A stretch of DNA of 64,000 bases from Trichosporon coremiiforme (taxonomy: Eukaryota > Basidiomycota > Tremellomycetes > Trichosporonales > Trichosporonaceae): NCBI GenBank assembly GCA_039545355.1, contig BCJJ01000018.1, forward strand, positions 744,001 through 808,000, read 5' to 3'. A program made the position numbers and the translations under genes. Positions 10,604-20,756 of the stretch are shown here, one piece after another. Position 1 is the stretch's first letter; each line of letters begins with the position of its first letter. Below the pieces are notes generated by a model, which made no database searches, had not been told where the DNA came from, and was given only the letters and a program-made list of their open reading frames with translations.

Positions 10604-13413
10604 CTACACCGCACCCAGCGGGTCCCACGCCTTCGAGCCGCTGAGAGCTGCCTCGTACAGCGCCTTGTCCTCCTCTGACGGCTCTTGCTTCTTCTCCTCC
10701 TTCTGCGACGCACTCGGCGCAGTCACCCGGGACGGCTTCGGCGTAGTCGCGTCGTCCAGCGTCAGGTCCGCCAATGAACGGGACGACGGCGTATCGTCCC
10801 ATGGGTTGGCCCACGAGTCCTTCGAGCTGCTCGACGCCTCCTTCGCAACAGCGTGGTCGGCTCCGACCGGACCCGCGCTCGCGCTGGAGACGCCGGCACT
10901 AGCTGCGCTGGTCTTCAAGCCGCTGACACTCGCGGTGCTGCTCGAGTGGAACGAGCTGACGTCGTTGACGCGCGTGCTGTCCCATGGATTCGATTCGAGC
11001 GGGGCGCGAATGCGGCCCTCGCCGATACCCGTACCGGCGGCGAACTTGTCCGCAGTGTTCGAGGTGCCCCACGGGTCCTCGTCCTCGTGCGCAGCCATGT
11101 TCTGGATCGCGTCCGAGGCCGTCGCCTTGAACTGGCTGAAGGCGCTGAGCGCACCGCTGCGCACGCTCGTCCAGTTCCATCCGCCACCGCCGCTGCCCGA
11201 CTTGGTCCGCGGAGCTGCTGAGGATCCTGCGGTAGCCAGCGGAGTCGATGGCGCCGATGACAGTGAGTTCAGCGTCGAGTGGCTGCCTTGCCGCCGCGGG
11301 ACAGCGAGCGGATCTTCGCTTTCAAGCGACGTCCCCGGTGGCGAAAGAAAGTCACGCTCTCGCTCGACGATCGGGGCGTTCATCTCGTCGTCGCCGCGCT
11401 TGAACAGGCGGTGCCAGAACGTAACGTCCTTCGTGTCCGGGAACAGAACACCGTCGTCGCCCTCCGCCGGCGCGAACGAGTCGTTCACGTATCGCGACCG
11501 CTGGGCTGGAAGCGACGTCCATTCCCATGCGCTGACGGTGCGGTCCGCGCCCGCTTTGCCCGCCGGAACTCGTCGCTGCCGCTCGTTGTCGAACAGGAAC
11601 GTACCGAACTGGCACGCGTACAGGTGGTAGTGCAGGTCGAGGAGGTAGTCCTCGGTGAACTCGAACTCGTCGGGGAACTGGCGCTGGATTTGGCGGACGC
11701 AGTCCAAGAACTGGTGGAAGACCGGCGAAACCTCCTTCAGATGCGAGTTTGACGTGAACTGCTTCTGCACACTGGCGAAGAACGCCTGCGCGCCCTTCAC
11801 TGCGTTGCCGAAGTCGTCGTCCGACACCTCGTCCCCGTCCAGGTTGTCTGGCGTAGCCGTAAACAGTTTCGTGGACGACAGGTGCCCGCTCCGCTGGCAG
11901 AACATGTGTCCGAACGACAACCAGTCCTTCTCGACCAGAACCTGGAAGCCAGCTATCGTGCGGTAGTACGGGTCTAAGCACATCTGCGCGACCGCACTGA
12001 GCTGCGACGTTCGGTCCCATCCGTCACTGCAGTGGATCAGGACATGCGACGAGTTGACGTGCACGTTGCGCACAATCATGACCGATCCGTCCAGAATCGC
12101 GCTGATATGCTTCAGCCAACCCGACTTGCGCAAGCGCTCCCGGTCCAGCGGTAGTCCCGAAGCATCCGCCTCGGCGATAGCCTCAACGATCGTCCGCAAA
12201 CTGCTCCGCATGACATGGATGTTGTCGATGCCGAGGTACGCCTTCTTTCCAAAGCGGTACCAGTCCATGTTCTCCGTGCCCGCACCCTTGGCCACGTTCG
12301 CCATCGCGTTCGTTGTCGGACGGGCATCGATGATGAGATTAGTCGCGGTCGCACCGAAAACTGGCGGTGACGTAGTTCCTCCTCCTCCTGGTGACGCTAG
12401 CGGCGGGGTAGGACTGAGAGCGAGCGCACTGTCTGAGCTGTGGTGGCTCATGAAAATGCACTCGACCAGACGTTCGTCCTGTGCTGAGCGAGCGTTCTTG
12501 ATGCCGACCATGGGTTGAGATGAGCGAGTAATGGACGCCTGGCGTTAGCTAATGACAGACTCCGAGCGAGCTTACATGGTTGGCCCAGTGGAGGTAGGTG
12601 AGCGCCGGAATGCGCGCCTTGCTGCGGTACTTTGCGGCATAAGACAGCACCGAGTCACTGATCCTGCTCGGCACAACAAGCTTGGAGGGGTACGTCGGAC
12701 AGAACGAGTAGTCTTTGTTGATGTCTGTGAACCGCCACGCCTTGGTGCGAGTGCCCAGTCCCTGCCGTGCGAACTCCTGGCGCGGGTTGTAGCAGCCCCA
12801 ACCGTCTTCGTCCGCCGTCGCCGCATGAATTGCAGTCGTCTTCTCGGGCGAGGTCGAAAGCGGCGACAGCGGGTTGTCGCTGCTGTGCTGCTTCGACGGT
12901 GTAACGAGCGGCTGTGCCTTCGCCGCGGCCGGCGACTTTGGTAACGTGTAGAAGTAGGCGTAGAGCTGCTCCACCGATTCTGAGAAATTAGCTAAACCGC
13001 CGCCTAGTTCCAGCTTCGCACTCACGGACTACGGCACAATCGCGCACGCTCTGCCAGACATCCTCTGCGCCGCCTTCCCGGTCCTTCGCGAACCACAAGG
13101 TATAGTTGTCGAACGTCTTGGTTCCGACCTGCAGGGGGTAGCCGTCCTTGGTCGTCGGGAGGCGCTGGAAGAGGACAATGGTCGGGTACGGGATCCAGAC
13201 CTCTTCCTGCGCCGCTGGGTGTGACGTATCGGTGTCACCGTCACGGGCCTCTGTCGCCGCCGCCTCCTGAGCGTCCCGCGGCGACGGCGAGAAGAAGAGG
13301 TGGTGCGGAGTGAGGTGGAGAGTGCCGGTGACCTTGAGCCTGGTATGAGGAGGCTCCCTAATGGTGCGACTGAGGACGACGCCGTCGATCTTTGCGACGC
13401 GAAGGCCGTCCAT
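10604..13413 (-). CDS. myotubularin-family phosphoinositide 3-phosphatase
   Basis: Model: complement(join(10604..12538,12576..12979,13026..13413)), 908 aa; introns of 37 and 46 nt. The N-terminal ~140 residues resemble the PH-GRAM domain (LKVTGTLHLTPHHLFF). The phosphatase core includes the junction-spanning HASITRSSQPMVG motif, which verifies the second splice, and the catalytic CSDGWDRT signature with nucleophile Cys at about residue 434 and Arg at 440. Myotubularins remove the 3-phosphate from PI3P and PI(3,5)P2 on endosomes and vacuoles; the yeast relative is Ymr1. The C-terminal ~280 residues are Ser-rich and carry four Trp motifs (DPWGTS, NPWDST, NPWDDT, AWDPLG). The gene is convergent with the unrecognised gene to its left. 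The key catalytic residues are present, so an active enzyme is expected. Confidence 0.93.
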
Positions 13414-14088
13414 GTCGGTCTGAGGGGTGGTATATGGTCAGCAGCCAGCAGCGTTGTGATCGATTGCACCAAGCGAGGATCGTCTATGACGAGGGTGCGC
13501 GTCTGGCCCCATCCCTTATATGCAACCCCTGGTTAACAACGTGGCCGCCCGTTCCACTCCGCCAGGGCCACGACGAAAGATCAACTCGATCTTCGTTCTG
13601 CGGCCCGCTCACACAGTGTAAAGTGTGCAGTGAACCGTGCAGAGCCAGCTTTTGCGCCGTGCCGTCGCCTCACACACAGGTACAACGGCGGCTGGGAACG
13701 ATGCAAGAGGAATGAAAGCGCAAAGAGGCTGACGAACGAAAAGCAAGATGACGCCTCCGCCCTGGCGGGCGTCCGGGCGTCGAAGCCATTCGGAACGATG
13801 CGGACCTCCTTGATGGTGGGCACTGGACATGTGATAGTGAGTCACTCGTACCTGCGCCAATCTGCACCAGGTGACAGGCTGTATGTCACCTCTGTTGCGA
13901 TCGCACTGTGGCGAAAGGAGCAGTAGCAGTCGGCGAGAAACATTGCGAATGGACATCATCACCTCCGCTCCAAACGTCATCAACAACCCTTTCGCTTAGA
14001 CTCCCCCGGATTCCTGTCCTACCGCGATTCGCCTTGACTCGTTCTGCCAATGTATCCATGCATTTTTGTGCTACTTTTAATTATGCGA
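13414..14088. other. intergenic, upstream of the myotubularin gene
   Basis: Contains the 5' flank of the minus-strand myotubularin gene and the 3' flank of the minus-strand COX8-type gene. No coding pattern or RNA gene is seen. Confidence 0.5.
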
Positions 14089-14649
14089 TTACTGCTTGTG
14101 GCTGTGAGACGTCAGTGCTTGTCCTCGGAAGCTCACCAGATTCCGTTCTGCAACGTCCCTCCGGCTCTCGTCGAATACTCACATGTGGTACCAGGCAGCG
14201 AACTGTACAGGTTAGCAATGTATTCTACGTTTGCACGAATTCTGCAGTGCGCAGAAGAGTCGGAGCGCCTCTCGACTGCTAGCCGAAACAGAGGCGGGCC
14301 GTGTTATTCTGCACACACGACACCGACGCCTTGGCGCTCCTGTCCGTACTCACGAAGGGGAGACCGAAGCCGCAGATGGTGTAGGTGATCATCTTAGCGG
14401 CCATACCAGCCTTGTTGCGGGTGTTGCCGGGGATGGTGCTGCGATGTCAGTCCTGGATATCCGAAGGAGGGGAGGAAGACCGCATGACGCGAGACCAGAC
14501 GCGGAATTTGTCCGTTCATCTGGCAGCATCGGAGGCCGATCTGGCGGTACGTACTGGTCGACGACGTTCTCAAAGTGAGCGTAGCGGACCTGGACGGCCT
14601 GGCGGCGGACGGCGGCGCGGAGAGGGGCGGCACGGACGAGCATGGACAT
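14089..14649 (-). CDS. COX8: cytochrome c oxidase subunit Cox8/COX7C family
   Basis: Model: complement(join(14089..14101,14183..14202,14354..14438,14555..14649)), 70 aa. The exons are 95, 85, 20 and only 13 nt, with introns of 116, 151 and 81 nt. Splicing gives an Arg-rich mitochondrial presequence (MSMLVRAAPLRAAVRRQ), then VRYAHFENVVDHTIPGNTRN, the single membrane span around MITYTICGFGLPFFAAWY and a short HIHKQ tail. The HFEN...IP, K-rich, GFGLPF-AAWY pattern is that of fungal Cox8, equivalent to animal COX7C, a small nuclear-encoded inner-membrane subunit of complex IV. Start 14649 is the first of two in-frame ATGs; starting at 14643 would remove two residues. Identity rests on the assembled product, since no single exon is informative alone. 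Confidence 0.87.
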
Positions 14650-14991
14650 GGCGGGCTAGAGTGGTGAGTTGGGATGGAGAGAGATCGAAGTGATGTGCGA
14701 TGCGACTGGCTCCATAGGCTCAGTCTGCGGGCTCTGCGTTCCCCCTCGCCTACTCGCCCGCCCGCCTGCCACTACCCACCACTCACCTTCCCTGCAGTCC
14801 TGGCTCACCTCACCTACCGTCGGAGAATCTCGGTGTTAAGGGTATGGCGCACACCACGTGGTCATGTCCTACTGAAAGAGTAACCCTCGTGGGAGAGTGG
14901 AGGCCCTCTGTGTTGTGATCGACCGAGCGCCTGGACTTCGGGCGCGCTGACTGTACTGCTCGTCGCGCATCACCCTTCCCTACGCAACACG
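14650..14991. promoter_or_regulatory. 342-bp divergent promoter of COX8 and TBCE-type genes
   Basis: The two ATGs (14649 minus, 14992 plus) are 342 bp apart, so both promoters must lie here or overlap the leaders. A CT-rich block (about 14735-14815) is present. No clear TATA was seen. Confidence 0.5.
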
Positions 14992-16904
14992 ATGAGCTCA
15001 GAACCCCAATCGAGCAGCTCGACGCTCCCCTACTCGGTAGGGAAGCGCTATATACATGCGAAGAACAAAGCCCCATTGACGCTCCGCTATATCGGCACTC
15101 TGCCACCTGGTTCGGCTGACTCACAACTCTGGCTTGGCATCGAGTATGACGACGGGAGCCACGGCAAGCACAGCGGCACCTTCAAGGATGCGCCAGTATT
15201 TCAAACTCGTCAAGCGGGTGCCGGCGCCTTCGTCAAGTACACTCCCGGCTCGCGGCCGTTGCTTCCCGGCGAGACCGTCATATCGGCGATCGAGGACCGC
15301 TATGGCTCTCTGATCGACCAACCGGACCCGGTGAGGGAAGGCTCAAAGCAGGAAGAGGATGAGGCCGTCGTGCTTGGCAGCTCTAATGCTGCCATCGTGG
15401 TCGAGGCTCCAAACATGGACGGCGTTAGGCGGAGAATGAAGAACCTTGAGAGGCTGCGCGAGATCGGTCTGGAGAACCAGTCGATCTGCGCCTTGGGTGG
15501 CGACGACGAGAGGCGGTCAGTGCTCAAGGAAAGGTTGAAGAGTAAGCTCGTTTCATCGTTCACATAACTGACACCCAGATGTCACCACACTCGATCTGTC
15601 CCGAAACCTGATTGCGAACTGGGAGGAGGTGGCTACCATCGTCTCGCACTTTGTGGGCCTGAAGACACTAGTTCTCAAGTAAGCTAGTTGTAGGAGCGTT
15701 TCAGCTGACGCATCAGTAACTCACGGGTAGCACCGTTATCGAAAGCTTCTGGCGATGCTGGAGACATCCAGCGGGCGTTTAGTAGCATCACAGAACTACA
15801 CCTGGGTGGCTGCGGGCTTGACTGGGATGAGGTAATCGCTGGGAAGGGCTCACCAGCTGACACTAGGCTGTGCGGATAGGTGATCTGTTTCCGAACCTGA
15901 AAGCACTGTTCCTCAACAGTAATCCGATCACGAACCTCAGCAGTGTCGAGGCGGCTTCGTCATTCGCCCAGCTGTCGGATTTGAGTTTGGACGGATGCCC
16001 GATAGAGTCATGGGAACAGATCGCTCATCTTGGAGGCTTGCAGAGGTACGAAGTTGGCGGGGAATCGACTAACTGGTTACAGATTGGAATCACTTAATGT
16101 CTCGGGCACATCGATCACGTCCATTCCGATCCCCGGTACGCCGTTCCCACACCTCACGCGCCTGACGATGTCCGACACACGTGTCACGTACTGGAAGAGC
16201 ATCGACAACCTGGCTGGCTGGGCGAAGATCGAGGTGCTCCGCCTATCCTGCGCCGAGGCGAAGGAGCTGTCTCCGGAAGCTGTGCCGAAGCTCGATCCGA
16301 CCAAGCTCTCCTGCGACCCGCGAGTGGACCGACCATTCCTGGTTGCGAAGCTGGAGCATCTGACCATGCTGAACGGTGCGCCAGTGTCGAGCACGGAGCG
16401 CTGGGACGCGGAGCTGTACTACATCCACTTCATCAATGCCTTGCCGTCGGCCAACCCAGATGACTGGGGAAGGTACGATGAGCTCGTAGCGAAGCACGGC
16501 AAGGGTCCAAAGGCGGCTCCGAAGGGCCCGCAGACGCTGAAATCGAAGTTGCTCAGTGAGTCACTTGCCACCTGGATCGGGGTTCGCGCCGGCCGATCCG
16601 GGCATCGGCCCACCATCTGTGTGGTTCAGATGGGACTCAGCTGACCGCAGATCTGACCGTGATTCCGCCATCGGGGCACTCGTTCGCGCTGCGTGCGCTG
16701 CCGAGTATGAGCATCGCGATGCTCCGGAAGAAGGTCGCTGTGAAACTGAAGCAAAGTGCCGACGCAGTCGCGCTCTGGACGGCGTTCGCGCACAAGGATC
16801 TGGACGGGTTCTGGGAGCGTGGGGAGCAGATGGACACATCTCGCGAGGTCGGGTGGTATCTGAACGAGCACGACTCGACTGTGCTCGTCAGTATGGAGGA
16901 ATGA
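14992..16904 (+). CDS. PAC2: tubulin-specific chaperone E (TBCE/Pac2)
   Basis: Model: join(14992..15541,15579..15678,15717..15831,15867..16045,16083..16555,16651..16904), 556 aa; five introns of 35-95 nt, each with a CTGAC or CTAAC-like branch. Domains in order: an N-terminal CAP-Gly domain (about 12-85; WLGIEYDD, SGTFKDAPVFQT, AFVKY), a linker with the RRRMKNLERLREIGLENQ helix, leucine-rich repeats from about 180 to 400 (VTTLDLSRNLI, LKALFLNSNPIT, LTRLTMSDTRVTYWKSID), and a C-terminal ubiquitin-like domain (about 475-556; LTVIPPSGHSFALRALPSMS). This order is diagnostic of cofactor E, which acts in the cytosol to fold and dissociate alpha/beta-tubulin dimers. Length is close to the family norm (yeast Pac2 is about 518). 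Confidence 0.95.
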
Positions 16905-17045
16905 GGTCATCAACCGTCGGAAGTCGGCCCGCACCGCGCGCTCGTGACTGCCCACATCGCATCAGATTAGATAGACACATGCATATGACGCTTGCGCCTG
17001 GCACGGTCAATTGGGACGGTATGCATCGTGGGCGGCCCCTTCGGG

Positions 17046-17046
<1 letters not shown>

Positions 17047-17108
<62 letters not shown>
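17047..17108 (+). repeat. 62-base uninterrupted G homopolymer
   Basis: Positions 17047-17108 are all G on the plus strand, preceded by GGGC and followed by AATGCAGC. It lies about 140 bp downstream of the TBCE-type stop codon. True length is uncertain because homopolymers of this size are hard to sequence and assemble. Confidence 0.9.
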
Positions 17109-17109
<1 letters not shown>

Positions 17110-17932
17110 ATGCAGCATTAGCTCGGTTCCTCCGTACATCGTTATCGAACTCGATCACGCGCGTGCCTCAGTGATTGGCTTAGTATGACGTAGATGCCGT
17201 GGTGGGGCAGTCCTTCGAATCTCATGTTGGGGGAACTGCGATCCGCATCCGCGCCTTCCCCTCCTGCGCCTCTGCCCTCGAACGGTGACTTTCCCGCAAG
17301 AGACGCGAGTGTCTTTGTTGGGGTGTGGCAGAACGAGCCGATGCGTGCCAGACCCCAAAACCTAGTCGCATGTCACGCCAATAGTCCATTCGATGTCTTC
17401 CATAGTCTCGCTCGTCTAGCATTGTTGTCTCATCCTCCACTGTTGCGCGGACCCCTTCGACCTCTGCTGCTCAGATGATTGCGAGACAAATGTTTCGGAC
17501 TGTCAGTTGTGGTACCGCCGGCAACGTTTGGGACACTGGGTCCAGGCGCGGCGCGGGCCGTGCAGCAGATCGCTAACCGGGAGAAGACACGAACCAAACG
17601 TTGCGAAGGTGCGAATTCGAACTCCAACCATCGAACAAAGCATCGCCCGATGAACATGAAGACCTCTGTGCCTCTGCGCCGCTGCAATCGACGACTCAAT
17701 ATAGTGCGGCGCCCACAAGGTGGCGTCGGCCTCGCCCCAAGCACATGGGATGCATGGGTGCATGGATGTGTGACAGCGCTGCACGATGCACGACGCTCAA
17801 TCCCCAAACTTTTCGCGCACCGTTACTTCGGATACCGGCACGCTTTACGCACGACTCCTGAAGTGCCTCGACATGTTCTGCACACGCTTACGCCTCGCTT
17901 ACGTCCCCTGTGCGCAAGCTCCAATGTCGACA

Positions 17933-17964
17933 GATCCATCGATCCATTGATCCACTGATCCATC
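17933..17964. repeat. 8-bp tandem repeat, 4 copies (GATCCATC-like)
   Basis: Four consecutive 8-mers, GATCCATC, GATCCATT, GATCCACT, GATCCATC, at 17933, 17941, 17949 and 17957. Intergenic. Confidence 0.85.
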
Positions 17965-18182
17965 GGACGAGGACGGCCCTTCCCAGAACTAGGTTGATAT
18001 ACCGACACCACCCGTTTAGAATACGGCCAGACCGGCTCTAGCCGTCCCACGTACGTCGTCACCGCGTACTGCGCATCGGGCTATGCGAGTTTGGGGCACC
18101 GTGCACCGACGGGGAGGATATGAGGCGTTAGGGGTGCTAGGGCTTGGGGAACCGGGTGTGCGCTCGATCATCACAATGCTTC

Positions 18183-18206
18183 GGAGTACAGGTTGGAGTA
18201 CAGGTT
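18183..18206. repeat. 12-bp tandem duplication GGAGTACAGGTT
   Basis: Two exact adjacent copies at 18183-18194 and 18195-18206, about 430 bp upstream of the next gene's ATG. Confidence 0.85.
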
Positions 18207-18437
18207 CTGCTCATTCTCGTCTGGTTCGCGATGCGCGAGATGCGGCATCTTGCGCTAGTAATCCCCAAACAATTCAGAACTCTCTGCCCTTTGCCTTTGC
18301 CCGACGTCGTACGTGCTGTGCCATGTACGTACATGTCGTACGGCTCTGCATTCCGCTGCTGCTACCCTGCGTTCGTCATCAAGATGCACGATGGCAGCGC
18401 ACATGCATCCAACCCACGATGCTTCGACACACATGCC

Positions 18438-18446
18438 CATATATAC
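18438..18446 (+). promoter_or_regulatory. TATA-like element CATATATAC
   Basis: The best TATA-like motif upstream of the gene at 18638, at about 190 bp from its ATG. Its function is inferred from position only. Confidence 0.4.
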
Positions 18447-18637
18447 CCCGCACCCACGGGGCCCTCCCCAGATCGCCCATCTACATGAGCAATTCATCCC
18501 CCGCACCACGCGCACCAGCCATCCAGCTAGTGTCACCGTCGTCGTTGGACGCAACGACCCAGTGGCAAACACACACCTTCGCGTTTCTCACTCCGTAAAC
18601 CATCCCATCATCAACTCATCATCATAGCATAGCAGGC

Positions 18638-19663
18638 ATGACCGTGAGTCCAGCATCCACTCTGAAGGAAGCCAGACCAGCAACTGACGTGACTCAGTAC
18701 GAGGCTCCCAACTCGGAGATGGGCTCACCACCTAGCTACACCCCGTTCGGGCTCCAGTCATCATCAGCTGCTGCGCCACGCAGCCGCACGTCAACTCGGG
18801 CATCGACTCGAGCCTCAACCCGCGCATCCAGCTTCAGCGAGTACTCCCTCCGCTCGGCGCGCTACTCGACGACGTCGCTCGCGTCCAGCGTGCCCAGCAG
18901 CGAATCATGGTCGCCCTCCGAGGCAGAGTGTGGATGCTGTCCCTCCTCCTCGTCCGTCGACAACAACTCGCAGCTCGTCGCTGCGCCCTCCTCCTCGCGC
19001 ACGTGGAGTGGCAAGGCACGTGAGGGACTCTTCACCTCGCCCGATGGCGATACAGTCATGGGCAGGCAGGACGGCACCCTCATCCGTGTCTATGCAGTTC
19101 GCCCATGCAGCTGGGTGAACGGCGACTTTGAGGAGGTCGGCGAGTGGTTCACTTCCTTCATGCTTTCGCTCGGCATTCCCGTCTATCCTTCCAACGGGCG
19201 TTTCCATCTCACTCCGACCGGTCCTAAGCTGGCATGGATGCGCGGGTCGATCGACATCTTCCGTCCAACCGATGACGCTCGCTGCGGCCACTGCCGCCAG
19301 CACAAGGTTCGCAACTGGCGCGGTACGCCCGTCACATTCCCCTGTGTGGTGGAGGCGGAGTGCACCAACGGCCCCGCCCCCGTCAGCTCATGCATGGGCT
19401 GCAAGGCGGCTGGCCTCCAGTGTGACCTGTACCAAGGCTCTGCCCCCGCCGTTGCACCCGAGATGCAGCGCCTCGAGCTGTGGAACCTCCCCGAGCTTCT
19501 CGCGGTCGCAAAGGACGCAGTCTCGGCGCTCGACGCGCTCAGCCGCAGCGACAAGCAAGGGGCCTGCCAGCAGACGGCGATGCAGGACATTGCGCGCGAC
19601 ATCGGCTGGATCACCGAGCAGCTCGAGTGCGCCAAGCGCCTCGACGCTGATAGCAAACTCTAA
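18638..19663 (+). CDS. unrecognised protein with a split Zn2Cys6-like cysteine cluster
   Basis: The uninterrupted frame gives 341 aa. A likely intron at 18644-18697 (GTGAGT, CTGAC branch, CTCAG; 54 nt, no stop) directly after ATGACC would give join(18638..18643,18698..19663), 323 aa, starting MTYEAPNSEMGSPPSY. The N-terminal third is Ser/Thr/Arg-rich with RTSTRASTRASTRASS repeats. The middle has a compact, probably folded part (VRPCSWVNGDFEEVGEWF). Residues ~216-266 hold CGHCRQHKVR...C...C...CMGCKAAGLQCDLY, which reads like the two halves of a fungal Zn2Cys6 cluster separated by a ~30-residue insert. The C-terminus is helical (DIARDIGWITEQLECAKRL). A DNA-binding or regulatory role is possible but not shown; no fungal-specific transcription factor domain follows. 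Confidence 0.75.
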   Translation: MTVSPASTLKEARPATDVTQYEAPNSEMGSPPSYTPFGLQSSSAAAPRSRTSTRASTRASTRASSFSEYSLRSARYSTTSLASSVPSSESWSPSEAECGCCPSSSSVDNNSQLVAAPSSSRTWSGKAREGLFTSPDGDTVMGRQDGTLIRVYAVRPCSWVNGDFEEVGEWFTSFMLSLGIPVYPSNGRFHLTPTGPKLAWMRGSIDIFRPTDDARCGHCRQHKVRNWRGTPVTFPCVVEAECTNGPAPVSSCMGCKAAGLQCDLYQGSAPAVAPEMQRLELWNLPELLAVAKDAVSALDALSRSDKQGACQQTAMQDIARDIGWITEQLECAKRLDADSKL

Positions 19664-20756
19664 TCTTCGCCGCAGGCTGCCGGTCCGTGGCCATATGTCC
19701 ATGTAGCAGGCTTGCGATCACGGACATGTCATTGTAAGAGCAATTATAGCCAGTTGTAATTCGATCATGTATAGTTATATGGCACCGTGTTGAGCGTTCC
19801 AAGGCTTTGGTTCACTGTGGCCGGCATGGGCTGGATTGAGCAAACTGAGACAAGCTTGGACGTGCGATCGAACCCCTGCAGGCCCAGCACAAGAGGCCGG
19901 GCACTACCCCGGCACGTCCGAAAGAACAAGCGACGCGATGGCGACACGGCACCGCCGAGCGCCACGGGTGTTCCTGGCCTGCCGGGGCTGCGGGTGGTTG
20001 CGGTCCTCAGCGCGGGTTCGGAGCGACACTGGAATGGGGTGGCACGGGGTGGCTCTGAAGGCACTAGTGGCAGTTGTGCCTGTTTCTGCGCCTAGCGCTG
20101 GATTTTTCGGATGGCTTATTGTCTTCCTCTCCAGCGTTGCGTGCTAGCAACACGAGGTGCGCCTCGGTGCGCTCTACCGATGGCACAATGCGGGATATAC
20201 ATGCGGTCAGCCTGTGGTCAGCCTGCCGCGAGCCCTTGGTGCGCGCGCCGATAGGACGTCACGGCTGCACCGGACGTACCCCCGATGCAGACGGTCCGCC
20301 AACCCGTGAGCACCCCCTCCCGCCAACCGTAAGTCAGCGGTCCGCCAGACGCAACAATAGACAGGTGCGAGGGAGAACTTTGGTTCGAACGTTGCAGACT
20401 ACATCTGCAACGCGAAGCGCCAGCTGCGCGCCGCCGTCCGCCTTCATTCTCCTTACTGTCTTTCCCTTTCCTTCTTCCCTTCTCCCCAGTACTGTCTGTC
20501 ACCCTTCTCGCCCTTCGCCCCCACCTTGCCCCTTCTCACCATCAAAGACCGTGGGCGCCCGACCGCGCAACCCACGCAGCGAGCTGAGCAAGATCAACAT
20601 TCCGCACGAGACTTCCATCCCTCCGTCCCCAGTCGCAAAGTCACCGAGACCTCGGCCTCCACTTGTGCGTACACGGGTCCGCCTAGCTGGTCCGCAAGTG
20701 CGCTTAGCATCTGCAAGGGAAGAGAGGAAGCCACGGAAGGAAAGGAAAGCAGGCCG
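19664..20756 (+). other. intergenic, 5' flank of the Zn2Cys6 gene
   Basis: 1.1 kb. The right part (about 20440-20560) is pyrimidine-rich and probably the leader of the transcription factor gene. No gene is seen. Confidence 0.5.

Larger units (their letters stand above)
16905..18637. other. intergenic region with homopolymer and small repeats
   Basis: 1.7 kb between the TBCE-type gene and the next plus-strand gene. It holds the 62-base G run, an 8-bp tandem repeat and a 12-bp duplication listed separately, and a TATA-like element near its right end. No gene or RNA gene is visible. Confidence 0.55.

Noticed and set aside
19855..19890. Possible minus-strand tRNA T-arm (GGGGTTCGATC)
   Set aside because: The second half of the T stem and an acceptor stem are absent.
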